Positions 20,601-31,940 are shown, counted from the first letter of the stretch. The stretch is 64,000 nucleotides of DNA from Neostapfia colusana (GCA_030760725.1 JASWHV010000019.1:36397944-36461943), one strand, 5' to 3'. Notes: a model not told the origin generated them from the letters alone. A program made the numbers and translations.

Positions 20601-22316
20601 CTTGTCTTTAGCACTTGTTAGCAAAACTTTTACAAGTAAACATTTGTGCATATGCATTACGTGTAGCATCTACGTGAAGGACCTCAAGTCATTGGAGTGG
20701 AGATCAAAGGAGGGAGGCAAGAGATCAAGTCAAGTGGTCTCTACTAACTGCATATATATATATAAGTCACCTGCAAAACTAAGGCAAGCCCCGGTTTGCA
20801 TCAAATTTACAAGTTTTTATTTGTATTCACTTCATACGTCTAGCATTGTATTTATTGCATTACGTCTAGATGGTATGAAACTCCAAATGCATGACCCAGA
20901 AAACCCTGGAGTTTAATGTAGGATATGTTATCAATTAATTATAACTGCTGATCTCAACAAAAGTGGATTAAAAGAAGCAAAACTCGAGTGGGCAGATTCC
21001 TACTCGTGAACAAGGATTTAGGGGGATCAATCGGAAGAGTTGGGAATTGATCCTCATAGTTGGGAATGGAGGCCGGGCAGTGGATGGAAGGTCAAGGACG
21101 TGGTCCTGTGAGCCTAGTCTATGTCTGAGTCGATTAAGTCCCGTTCTTGTGTGCGGCCCGTTGGGCAAGTTTGAGTTGTGTACCAGATGCATACTGGCTA
21201 TATGGGACCCAGGAAACCGATGTAACATGTTAACCTGGGTGTCGAGGCATACCTCACCGTCTAATGCCGATGCTGAAAGGATAGAGATGTCGGCTCTACG
21301 AGGGTTTGCCGTAGAGAGACTTAATCCCAGTCAGTGGGACCGGTTTGACATTTGGGTGTTGTGTGAAAGGTTGCCACGTACGACGTCAGTGACGGTTGCT
21401 GTGTGCAACGTTAAGTACGGGCGTACGTGTCGTGTCAGCCGGGTGTTTTTGATTGCAATCACCGTCGCTCGCGGTAGTGAGCATACTTGTTCTCTGCGTC
21501 GTGACGTAGTAATAAACTGGGAAAGGTTAATAATGCTTCGTGAGTAATCCTCATATTGGAGATGAGGAAATGATCAACACATCACTAAATTTATTTTCCA
21601 CCTTGGGCTAGTAGCGTCGAGGCAAAGCATTTCTTGTTTGATTGTGGAGTCTCGACGTTGATGGCGCAAGGTCAGTATGAGTTTAGGGTAGCTCATTAAA
21701 GTTACTTTCACCTCGGTCAAGTGACATCGAGCTGAAACGTTTCTTGTTTGATTGTGGACTCTCGATGTAAGTTGCGCGAGGGCTATAAAAGTTGCCTAAA
21801 ACTTGAAGTAAGGACGCTCCTTTAGCTCAAGTTCATCGTTTGTGTAAACTTCTATAATCAGCCCTCTATTTTCATCATGTAGAGTTTCATGACTAGGGTG
21901 ACGGGTCAGTCTTGCTGAGCTTCGTGCTCACAGATACTGCATAAGTTGTTTTGCAGGTAATAACAGTATGCTGAGATGTACGGGTACCTGATGAGGCTTG
22001 GAGCTCTCCGAGGGGTGAACTCATGGCAACCCCTGCCGCTGCTATTGTGATAGTGCTGCTAGTGAGAAGGGTCCGTGGGCTGGACACCTTCTCTGTTGCT
22101 TAGCATAGGTATGAGACGTGAGTTGTAATAGTCTTCCGCTGTAGTTTTTTTCAAAGTATTTGTAAAATCAACACTTTGTAAGCTTCCGCTTGTTTTATGT
22201 AATATGATGCTTTATTATGTGTGCTGTTGGGTGCCGCATCGTACGGCACCACCCAGTGCGATTCCCGGGCGAGGTGCCCCGTCCCCGTGAGTGATCGGGA
22301 CGGCAGGGTCCTCACA
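17672..22316 (+). repeat. A2 3' LTR
   Basis: It pairs with 8959-13612, differing by scattered substitutions and small indels (for example 2 bp in the AT run near 20755-20765). It contains the GC-rich block (about 18260-19380), an exon-like block of 117 nt (20667-20783), hairpins at 21614 and 21724, TATA at 21784 and the stem at 21916. It is followed by GGTAG (22317-22321). Confidence 0.95.
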
Positions 22317-23249
22317 GGTAGGTTGAGAGCTTGAGGTGTAAATTGGCTGGCGACACTGAGATGCGCGTGTAGAGACCTCTTGCTCGGGACGATGGGACCG
22401 GTTCAATATTTGGCTGACGGGTGAAAGGTGGTTGCGTACGACGTCCGTGATGGTTGCTGTTGGCAACATCGAGTACGGGCGTATGTGAAGGGTTATTCGG
22501 GTAACCCTGAAGGTGTAAATTGATTATAATCGCTGTCCCTCAAGGTCAGTGAGTACGACTTGTTCACTGTACCGTGACGTAGAAAGGACAAGCTAGTTAC
22601 ATGTTAAAATGTTGTTGATTGAGAGATGGACTTTGATTGTTAATGATTTGCTGTAGTTTAGAGCTAATTAAAGTTCCTTTCAACTTTGGGCAAAGTACAT
22701 GAGAGAAATGTGTTTCTTGTTTGATTGCGGCTCTCTCATGTGCCTTAGCGTAAGGTTATCCACAATTTGCTGCTAAAACTTGAAAGTAAGGTTCCACTAA
22801 TTAGGCGAGTACTTGCAACTGATTTTACCTCCTGTACCTATCATCCCTCATGCAGAAGTTTCATGTTTAGGCGAGATGGGTCAGACTTGCTGAGCCTTCG
22901 TGCTCACTGCTTGTGTTTGAAGCTTTTGCAGGGTTCTATAAGGAAGGGACTCCCGAGGAGGAGACGGAACCCCAAGAGGGGAACCCCGTCGAGTGGGAGT
23001 CGTGCACGCCGCCGTGTTAGTGTGTGTGTGTGCTAGCAAGGACACGTTCACGGGCTGAACGTGAACTTGATGCGTAGTCTACTCCCATGATTGTAGACTG
23101 AACATATTTTGTTGTAAAAATGTACATAAACCCGTTTATGTAATAAAATTTTGCTTCCGCTTTGTACCTTTGATGTGTGTTATGCGGTGCTGTGCAACGC
23201 AGCATCCCTCAGCGTGATCCTGGCTCGACAAGACCGTGGGGTCGTGTCA
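22317..23249 (+). repeat. B1 3' LTR, second part
   Basis: Resumes the B LTR exactly where 8958 left off and ends GTCGTGTCA, the same terminus as 57843. It contains the B-type hairpin (22697-22741: ACATGAGAGA / TCTCTCATGT), the TGAGC stem (22891), the acceptor-like TTTTGCAG before 22932, and an acidic reading frame whose usual TAG stop has become TGG. Confidence 0.92.
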
Positions 23250-24172
23250 GATAGTTGCTGTGTGAAACGTCGAGTACGGGCATACGTGTCGTGTCAGCCA
23301 GGTGTTTTTGATTGCAATCACCGTCGCTCGCGGCAGTGAGCATACTTGTACACCGTGTCGTGACGTATTAATAAACTGGGAAAACCTTAATATGCTTCTG
23401 AGTAATCCTCATAATGGAGATGAGGAATGATCAACACTTTCACTAAATTTATTTTCCACCTTGGGCTAGTAGCGTCGAGTCGAAGCGTTTCTTGTTTGAT
23501 TGTGGAGTCTCGACGTTAATGGCGCAAGGTCCGTATGAGTCTAGGGTAGCTCACTAAAGTTACTTTCACCTCGGGCAAGTGACATCGAGATAAAGCGTTT
23601 CTTGTTTGATTGTGGAGTCTCGATGTAAATTGCGCAAGGGCTATAAAAGTTGCATAAAACTGGAAGTAAGGACTCTCCTTTAGCTCAAGAGCATTGTTTG
23701 TGCAAACTGCTATATTAAGCCCTATATATTTAGCATGTAGAGTTTCAAGACTAGGGTGACGGTTAAGTCTTGCTGAGCTTCCTGCTCACGGATACTGCAT
23801 AAGTTGTTTTGCAGGTAATAACTGTACGCTGATATGTATGGGTGTCCGATGAGACTCGGAACTCTCCAAGTGGTGAACTCATGGCAACCCCTGCCGCTGC
23901 TATTGTGATAGTGTTGCTAGCGAGAAGGGTTCGCGGGCTGGACACCTTCTCTGTTGCTTAGCATAGGTATGATACGTGAGTTGTAATAGTCCTCCGCTGT
24001 AGATTATTTTGAGAAATATTTGTAAAACTTACACTTTGTAAGCTTCCACATGATTTATGTAATATGATGCTTTATTATGTGTGTTGTTGGGTGCCGCATC
24101 GCACAGCACCACCCAATGCGATTCCCGGGCGAGGTGCCCCGTCCCCGTGATCGGGACCGGCGGGCCCTCACA
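23250..24172 (+). repeat. A3: tail of a family-A LTR to the right of B1
   Basis: Starts inside the A LTR at GATAGTTGCTGTGTG (compare 21386-21400) and runs to the A terminus CTCACA. It has both hairpin modules (23472-23516, 23582-23626) and TATA at 23642. GATAG (23250-23254) is the likely right copy of B1's duplication. AAAGG (24173-24177) is the likely right copy of A3's own. Confidence 0.88.
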
Positions 24173-25634
24173 AAAGGTCATCTTTTTCAAAAATTCGGTG
24201 AGGAACGAGTTAGTAGCCCATATAAGGATGTTATTAGTATATAGAAAGTGGCATACTAACCTATTTGCTTATGTCGGAAAATCGTGCATCTAGGGACGCT
24301 TTATGTCTTGGGGGGTGCATGTAAGCGCTGTCCACCAGTGCGCACAAGCTGAAGGGTGGAGCCCCACGGGTGGCAGGTAACCCTACCCGCTTAAATATCC
24401 TCTACGACTTTTCATGTCGTTTGGGGTATTCGAGCAACGTCTGTCCCTGGCGTGCTTTGGGCAATTTGGGAGACCCCGTCACGTGGTCAGTAATGTGAAC
24501 ACGTAGCTCAAGGCGTGTTTGGTCTGAGAACATCCGGGCGAGTGATGACGGCCGGGTGTATGAACTGTATGGATACCGGGCTCGGTGCGCAGCCAAGTCT
24601 GATGATTGTTTGAGTTATCTGCAGGTAGTCTAACCACGAAATGGTAGACGTGTAGCATCTGTGTGCGAGTGACATTTAGTGCCACTGAACTAACGAAGTT
24701 GGCTAAGTCTGGTATAGGTTTTATTTGTGAGGACGTAGTACCGACATGATCTGGTGACGCATCGACGTCACACCCCACTAAATGATCAACTTCATGGTAA
24801 AACTTGAAGGTTTTAATCTAGAGCATTAAAAATTTGCTGGAACCTCTTCCCTTAATCAGGATATTCAAAGTTAATTAGTTTTCAACTTATAGGATACTAA
24901 GGACAGAGTCCCCTGTTTTCAGCTAAATTAAGGCTGAAGTTAATCAGAGGTTAGAGGTTGAGTTCTTCGGAGGTTTGGGTCATATGATACATTTCTGGAA
25001 AGCTTTGGATGATCTTTACACATTTTCTGTTGATGTCCAGAGATGTTTCATCCCCTAACCAATCGAAAAATGCAGTAGAGTTGAAACTGTCCACAAAACA
25101 GGGCAGAGCAAACACTTTCTGTAACTCTCTGGAAATTGAGCATAACCTCCTGCATAAAAGTCCAAAAATATAAAATGAGGTAGTTCTGAAAAGTGTATGA
25201 GATGGGTTACAACTTTGTAACAGAAAGTTTTATCAGATTGGGATTAGAATTAACTGTAATTCTTGGATCAAATCAGTACCTCAAGCAGGGAGGTGCAGTC
25301 TAATTTTCTCCAGAAATTCTATCAAATTTTACATCTCATAACTTTTGAACCAGGACAGATCTTAGGACAAGAAAATACTTTCTGGAAGGATTTTGAAGTT
25401 AACTTTAACTTTGATGTTGAGCTCCAGAATTGGTTTTGCCTTTAGCATGGTCTAAATCAGGTTGAAATGGAAACTCGTCAGGGCTGTCAAAGTGCACAGC
25501 AGATCAGCAGTCAAATTTGTGTAAGTTTGAACTTTGTTTCCAAGTCTTATGATTTCAATGACATGTTTTATGTTATAACTCAATGGTTTACTGTTTAAAT
25601 AAATATTTGACATTTCCCAAATATGTTTCTACAG
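24173..25634 (+). other. B2 leader, non-coding
   Basis: It begins AAAGGTCATCTTTTTC, which in B3 lies about 30 bp inside the primer site (44890-44905, minus), so A3 cut B2 just after its primer site. It contains the conserved GTGCAY block (24282-24400), the GTAGTACCGACATG element (about 24735-24750) and AT-rich modules. It ends in an acceptor-like TTTCTACAG directly before the orf0 ATG. Its 5' LTR must lie left of the window. Confidence 0.8.
24282..24400 (+). promoter_or_regulatory. Conserved leader block with GTGCAC-type palindrome (B2)
   Basis: Runs AATCGTGCATC, GGGGGGTGCAT, CGCTGTCCACCAGTG, AAGCTGAAGGGTGGAG and GGTGGCAGGTAACCC. The same order is in D (52950-53060), B3 (44690-44800, minus) and C (37740-37830, minus). 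Its conservation across families in a non-coding leader suggests RNA structure, perhaps for dimerisation or packaging; that is inference. Confidence 0.45.
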
Positions 25635-26597
25635 ATGACAGCGGATGGACAGTTGGAGAGCGGGTGATTGGTGTCCCACTGTTCTCACCGCAGCGGCTAT
25701 CTGGAAGCATTGAGGCAAATGCTTCAATATTTCGGGTACAACGAGATGCCGCAGTACTTCTCCAAAGAAGAAGGCGAGGAGGGGAACTAGACGTGTATGA
25801 TCCATGTCAAAGTTCCTGCAGGGCCTGCGCCACCCGGTTGTGCGCCGTTCACCATCACGGTGAGAGGTAGACAGCTGGAGGGAATGTGGCAAGTGGCAGC
25901 CCGCGACACCATGTCGCGTTTCTGCCAACTACACGTGAGAGCTATGGAGGGCACTCCATATGCGCTCGTTCCGGTGGAGGGACAGGATAATCATGTGTGG
26001 GAAGGTAGGTACATGGAGGCAACAAAACCGAGTTGCTCAAGGTACAACCCCGTGGAGGCGAACCTCAGCCTCCAGATAAGGGCGGGAAAAGCCGTGATGG
26101 ATAGCCAAGATGTTCATACGGAATGTCTAGCCGTGAAGCTCAAGGAGAGCAACAGCTGTGGAGATCATTTCGAGAGTGCTCACGGCGCACTCCGCAATGT
26201 TCTCCTTCCGACGATTAAGCGACTGAACGAACAATATAATCAGTTGCATCGTCTGAAGAAGGGGAAGAAGAAAAGCCGTGTTGACATCACGGCTTTGCAA
26301 AAACAGGTGCAGGATCTGACCCAGCAGAACGAGGTCCTTACTCAAGAGCGGGACAACGCTATTGAGGAGGGGCAAGGCTGGGAAGAGGACTACAACCAAG
26401 CCATGGACGAGGTGCACGTGTTGCAGGACCTCGTACCTCCGGTAATGGGCATACCGGTGGTAGGTGCTGTACCTGTTATTTTGGGTCTTCCGGCAATGGA
26501 AGAACCCGAGCCAGAAGGGGAGGTTGTAGACCCAGAGCCACCAGCAGAGGTACCGGAGGAGGACGACCCGCAGGATGTCGAATTCTACTCCGAGTAG
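25635..26597 (+). pseudogene. orf0-like gene upstream of gag (B2), two in-frame stops
   Basis: A 321-codon frame starts ATG at 25635, just after an acceptor-like TACAG, and ends TAG at 26597. TGA at 25665-25667 and TAG at 25788-25790 interrupt it; the rest is open for 266 codons. Residues about 55-140 form a compact domain (VRGRQLEGMWQVAARDTMSRF, ending near LSLQIRAGKAVMDSQ). About 180-260 is a likely coiled coil (ALQKQVQDLTQQNEVL). The tail is Pro/Glu-rich and ends DPQDVEFYSE. Its position matches 'orf0' described, as I recall, in rice RIRE3/RIRE8. Function is unknown; the coiled coil suggests self-association. Confidence 0.75.
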
Positions 26598-26870
26598 GAG
26601 GTTACCGTTGCCAAGTAGGGCAGCTGGGGTGATGTAACTCAAACTTTTGTAATTGGTGACATGTCATGTAGACAGTAGTGTATGTATACGTGGTGACGAC
26701 ATGAGCACGACTTCTCGTAGAACCGAGACTAATATATCTGGTATAAAGTTTATGCTTTATCAATATATGTGAATGTTGTGCAAATCATTCATGCGTCACT
26801 TCAATACCTACTGTTTCATATGGAATTTTAAGTATGATATGTGCTGATTTCTGCTGTTTTGAATTTCAGA
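26598..26870 (+). other. orf0-gag spacer (B2)
   Basis: A 273-bp spacer ending in TTTGAATTTCAG and then A-ATG. The B3 spacer has the same length once C and one duplication copy are removed (116 + 157 bp), confirming the alignment. Confidence 0.75.
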
Positions 26871-26885
26871 ATGACTCGTACTCGT
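26871..26885 (+). pseudogene. gag start, five codons only (B2)
   Basis: ATGACTCGTACTCGT matches the first five codons of B3 gag (MSRTR). It then runs into the opposite strand of another gag at CTCGT (26881-26885), the shared bases of an inverted junction. Confidence 0.75.
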
Positions 26886-27530
26886 CGGTATCAGCATGAT
26901 ATGAAGCGTAAAGCGCAAGATCATTGAACGCCCTGGAATATTCCAGCGCGTTCCGGCTTCCTTGTTGCAGGTGTAGGAACTCCTGCGTCTTCCTCTTCAT
27001 GATACCAGGCGGTATGTGATAGGCCCTGAAGGCCGTCCTGAATTCCGTCCAGGTCATATCTCGCTCGGTGGGTTGCGAGGCGCAGAAATTCGCCCACCAA
27101 GCACTCGCGGATCCCTGAAGCTGTTGGACCGCGAATTGAGTCTTACGCTGCTCACTCACTTGGAGCAGCCTGAACTTTATCTCCATCGTGCGGAGCCAGT
27201 TGTCCACATCGATGGGTTCATCCGCCCTTGAGAATACCGGGGGATGAGTAGCCAGGAAATCGGAGTAGGAGTTCTGTTGGCGCTCCTCACGATCTTGATG
27301 CCTCTCTGGTCGAGACGTATTTGCAATAAGGGTCTGCAGCAACTCCGTGTGCTGCTGATGAGAGCCCGCCATCGCTGCCACAATGTCACCAAAGTAACTG
27401 TTGGCGGTGGCGGTTGTTGCTGTTGCTGCTGCTGCTGTTGCTGTCCCGAGGAGTCCTCGGGAGGCTGTTGGGAGATTTCTCCCCCCTGACTGGAACCCCC
27501 AACGTCCGGGTTGGCACGAGTACGAGACAT
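26881..27530 (-). pseudogene. gag N-terminal half (B3)
   Basis: Read on the minus strand from ATG at 27530: MSRTRANPDVGGSSQGG, a Q and P run, then AGSHQQHTELLQ, FLATHPPVFSRADEPIDVDNW, QGSASAWWANFCASQP and AFRAYHIPPG, to HADTDE at the inverted junction. One frameshift lies in or just after the CAG repeat (about 27410-27430). Otherwise the frame is open for more than 180 codons. The zinc knuckle and all of pol are missing; the element ends here. Confidence 0.82.
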
Positions 27531-27646
27531 TCTGAAATCCAAAACAGCAGCGATCAGCACATGTCATACTTAAGATTCCATATGAAACAGTAGGTATTGA
27601 AGTGACACATGAATAACTAGCACAACATTCACATATATTGATAAAG
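27531..27646 (-). other. B3 orf0-gag spacer, gag-side part, with TAAAG duplication
   Basis: Inverted match to 26751-26870 of B2. It ends in TAAAG (27642-27646), the left copy of C's target duplication. Confidence 0.85.
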
Positions 27647-30600
27647 TGAGACGGACCACATGACCTCGTCGGGTGGTGCCGTGTTGTGCGGCACCCAACA
27701 GTACACAGGTTGCAGAAACACATCATATTACATAAATAGTTTGCGGAAGCGTACAAGATTGTTTTACAAATAAGTATATCAGAGTAAACTACAGCGGAAG
27801 ACTATCACTCTCACGACTCATATCTAAACTAGCAACAAAGAAACGGTCCAGCCCGCGGACGTTTCTTACTAGCAACACGAAGACAATCTGCAGCGGCGAG
27901 GATGCTCTTTGAGTAAGCACTTGGAGGTTCTCGAGTCTCATCGGCACCCCTTCTAATAAGCATGAAGTCATTTGCCTGCAAAACAACTCGGATAGCATCC
28001 GTGAGCATAACGCTCAGCAAGACTTAACCGTCACCCTAAACATGAAACTCTATGTGAGGTTATGAACCTAAAATAGGATGGCAGAAGCATAATTAAACTT
28101 GCCTAAAAGTGAATCCTTACTTTCAAGTATTAATGGCAGTATTTTAAGTAACCTTGGGCACGCCACATCGGGAGTCCACAATCAAACAAGAAATGCTTTC
28201 CCACGATGTAATTTGCTCATGGCATAAAAGATTCGAGTTTGCTCTAGCCTATTCATCAAGATCCAATACCAAGGTGGGATAATACTTCACATCAAAATGA
28301 TTAGTTCCTTTCTCATGCAAGTTCTTACTACGTCACGACTGTGAGAACAAGTATGCTCGGTCCATTCCATGAGCGACGGTGATTCGAATCAATAACACCC
28401 GGACTACACGACACGCACGCCCGTACTCGACGTTGCCTACAACAACCATCACTGACGTCGTACGTGGCAGCCTTTCCCCCGTTTCACCCCCGTTGAATCG
28501 ATCAAGTCGCCCCGTACAGTAGCTACTCTCATGGTGCACCTTCCGACGTGAGATGTCATGAGAATATTCCCCACATACTGCACACCGGCCGTCCGCCTGA
28601 GGCGACCCGAAAAGTCCCAACGACAGCATCCCGAGGTACATCGGTTTACTGGGTCCCATATGGCCAGCATGAGTCCGGTACACAACTCAAACTTGTTCAA
28701 CAGGGACGCATACGGATCGGTCCTTGACCGACACGGACAGATCTATAGCACCCAGGCCCCTATGTCCTGCTGCCCCTACAACCTTCCGGTCTCAACTTTA
28801 ACTTGCTACTTCATTCATGAACCAATCCCGTATGCCCCTGTTGTTCCTAAATCTGCGAGTAGCATCTCACCACTCGACTTCTACCAAACCGTACTTAAGC
28901 ATGGCAGTTCTACACGGTGAAAGACACCTACCCAACACTCCATGGGTCATTTGGCTATGCAAGAGGAGTATCAAACACTAGACCTAATGCACAGTTCAAT
29001 TCTTAACCAAAAGTGAATACAAAATAAAAACTTAACAGCTTTTAAATGCAAACCGGAGCTTGCCTGTTTTGCAGGGTAGTCGTATATATCAGTTAGTGTC
29101 CTTGCAGATCCACCCTTGACTCTCCAGAGCTTGATCCACTTCGATGAATCACTCCTTTGAGTCCCCTTCGTTGTGGTTCCTATTGAGATGCATATGCACA
29201 TGTTTTATAGAATGTAATGGAAAGAAGTTATAGAATTAATATCTTAGGAACAGAGGTTGTGTGGAAAATCCAAGCATGGCTTGGTTTGCCTTTGTTGTGC
29301 AAAGAACAGAAATAAACTAAATTGACCTTAAGGCCTTAGCTATACACTAATCACTTTCCCTAATGATCATAATAGACAAGCTGAAAGGATTTGAGTGCAA
29401 CAGAAGAACAAGAACTCCAATGGCCTCAAAACTTTTACAGCAGGTTCTATACTACCTAAGAATTTAGCTTGCCAAATTGCAGCTAATGTGGAGTCATATT
29501 GTGTTCTTCATAATTCTCATAATGTCTCTTATGTATTTTTACATATACATAAGTATAGAGAATAAGAACAGGAAGTTCAAGGACTCATCTTGGGCTGATA
29601 ATTTACATGTGAGTTTTGAATCACATGGAAGTAATCTGGTCCAAAATTCAGCTCTTTTACTTGAGTAGTTCTCCCAGAACAATTCTTTAAGCATTTGTAC
29701 TTAAAAGACTTAATTCTGAGGTAATGTGCATTTTCATGCTGAATTAGGTGAACTACAATTTCAAGTATGTCTCAGAGAGCTTGCCTAAATTTTCCTATGA
29801 TTTTTGGAGCTATGGATTGCTCAGAATAGATTTTTGAAGTGGGAAACATTTTCTGAAAATGTTTCTGGACTCTTTTGAACACAGTAGTTTGCATTTAGCA
29901 ATTTCCTACTCAAATTATCTTCAAATCAGCTGACAATTTGCTAGTAGGTCAACAATATGCCTAGGAATATTCTGGTAAATTTTGGGGATTTTTGGATAAC
30001 CCAAACTCCCTCAATAATTCTTTTTCAGAAAATCTTCAAAGAATTTTCTAGAATATAATATTGACTTTCATACAAAGCTGAGTTCATATTTGGATAGAAC
30101 TCCGAGAGATGAATCCAACCCGATTGGAATCACTCAAATTGGAGTTTTCTACAGGGAGATATGAATTTCCAAAGCTTGAGCTATGTCTGGAATTATTTCC
30201 CTACAGCAAATTCGGCTGGACCCACAGTTTTGAATTCCAGCCAATAGAAACGAAGCCACACCGGGCCACAGCACCTCTGCGCGCCAAAACACTGGATCCC
30301 GGCCACACCCGATCCCGGGTTTAAATTTTCTGCTGCTGACAGACGGGGCCCACGAGTCTTCTTCTTCCTCCGGCTTCCTCGCTCGCGCCCGCGCTGGCCC
30401 TCGCCGGCCCGACGCCAGAGTTCGCCGCCTCGCCGTTTCCGGCCACCGCCTGAGCTGAAACTCGCCGCCAGGGAGTTTGTGACACCGAGGAACACGACTG
30501 TGGGGTCTGCTTGGGCTGCCGGTGGCCGGAAACTGGCCGGCGACGTGCGGCAGCCACTGTGGAGGTTCAGTAGCGTTGCCAAGGGTTTCTAGCCCGCCAA

Positions 30601-31925
30601 AACCTGCGCCGGCGCGCCCTACAGCACCAGCGCATCTCTAGGCAGATCGACACGGTCTCAAAGTAGCTCGGAAGTGGCGGAAACTAGGTTGTCATCGTGC
30701 GACCGAAAGGGTCCGCCATGAACAACCCAAGAAGAGCTCGAAATTTGCCGGCCTGAGGCGTTTTCATGCGCTGGATGCAAAAGGGAAAACGATCGCCGGC
30801 TAGTCTAGCTTCTCTGTGCCAAACTTGGTGACTTAAGGAGAATCAGAGGGCAAGAATTCGAAAGAATCGTACCGTAAGCTCGGAATGGGGTCGCCGGAGC
30901 AAAACTTCGAAATTCGCCGGCGATGCTTCACGGTATGGCCTGAGCTTGGGCTGATCGCTCGTCCGTAGCTGCGATCGCTCGGCCGTGAAGCGCCCGATCA
31001 CTTTCTCGGATTAGGTCGCCGCGGCAGCGGTCGTTCTCGGGCACCGGAGGCCGCAGCTCACTTGCTCGTGGGTCAGGGAGGTGGAGGTTGAGCTCGTGGG
31101 AGTGTTTAGCAGCTCGGGGGAGGAGGAGGCGCGATGATTCCTTCGGTTTCCCGATCGACCGAGAGGGCGGTGGGGGAGAACGTCTGCTGTACGTGTGCTC
31201 GCGAAGAGGAGAAGATGGATGGCCCTTGCTTCGTCCAGGGGGGTGATCAGGCCGTGAACCGCCTCTGGGCGCCGTGCGTGGGGAAAGGCAGCAGCTGGTG
31301 GCGCTGCCGAGCCTCCCTGTGGCTCCACGGTGGGAGCTGCTCGTGGCCCACGTGCTGCTCGACGAATTTCCCCACTGGGGCTGAGACATAAGGTGCAAGG
31401 CTCCTCTTTTAGCTCTATGACATGTGGGTCCCACTCCACATTTCCTCCCCAAATATCTTCTCAAGCAGATCCTCTTAATTCCCACAATTCTGAGTTTTAA
31501 AACGTGGGTTAGAATTTGAATCCTTCCAATTCAGTTTGAATTTGCTTGCCAAATTTGAATTTGGTTGAAGTTTGCAAATTCTCCTCTTTAACTCCTTTTT
31601 GAGCCCACCCTACAATTGAAAAGTTTGTGAGCAAACTTTTCCCTATAATCCCAACTATAGGGCTGCATGTTTATTCAAAGTTTTTGGTCACCCCATGTGT
31701 GAACTTTGAATTTCAAATCTGAATTTTAAACTTTCATGCAAAGAGGTATTTAACTCCTTATTGGTCCAACACTTTTAAATAAAAAGGTGAACCTCATGTT
31801 GCATGTTCATCCATGTATTACCTTGCATGAAGAAAAGTTTTAGCAAGTCCAATTTTTCATGTCTTTGCCACACATATGAACTCAAACCTTGGTTTTTATT
31901 CATACACATTTTTGGGACTTTTACA
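27647..31925 (-). repeat. C 3' LTR
   Basis: Contains, on the minus strand: an AT-rich start, a GC-rich block (about 30280-31440), AT-rich repeats, an exon-like block (29064-29179), the hairpin ACATCG/CGATGT (28165-28209), the TGAGC stem (28002-28016), and an acceptor-like TTTTGCAG before 27975. Next comes an open frame to TAG at 27829. ORFs up to 185 codons in the GC-rich block recur in the other C LTR but match nothing I recognise. Confidence 0.95.
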
Positions 31926-31940
31926 TTCCTCCCCCCTTAA
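31926..31940 (-). other. Polypurine tract (C)
   Basis: On the minus strand TTAAGGGGGGAGGAA stands directly before the LTR start TGTAAAAG. Confidence 0.85.

Larger units (their letters stand above)
8959..22316 (+). mobile_element. A2: complete, non-autonomous family-A gypsy element with a Cassandra insert
   Basis: Two LTRs of about 4.65 kb (8959-13612 and 17672-22316) begin TGTAA and end CTCACA, with a perfect GGTAG duplication. The interior is only 4.06 kb: a primer site, a Cassandra-like unit, a second primer site, a leader remnant, a scarred RT-RNase H remnant, the integrase tail and a polypurine tract. There is no orf0, gag or protease. The LTRs are very similar to each other, whereas the coding remnants are full of stops and deletions. 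The element therefore probably moved using proteins from another copy. Confidence 0.92.
2162..23249 (+). mobile_element. B1: 5'-truncated view of a family-B Tekay-type gypsy element
   Basis: The element contains gag (partly duplicated), pol, a polypurine tract and a B-type 3' LTR. The LTR is split by A2 into 7286-8958 and 22317-23249. The 5' LTR and gag start lie left of the window beyond A1. The right end GTGTCA abuts GATAG and family-A LTR sequence, so B1 sits inside an A LTR. The order protease-RT-RNase H-integrase-chromodomain and the LTR sequence place it with chromoviruses. It is dead: gag and pol hold stops, frameshifts and active-site changes. Confidence 0.85.

Noticed and set aside
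27405..27432. CAG repeat as a microsatellite locus of its own
   Set aside because: It encodes the Q run of gag; similar Q runs occur in B1 gag copies.
31011..31439. 142-codon minus-strand ORF in the C LTR, also open at 41410-41838
   Set aside because: Open in both LTRs simply because they are recent duplicates. Competing frames on both strands are equally open, and I recognise no family.
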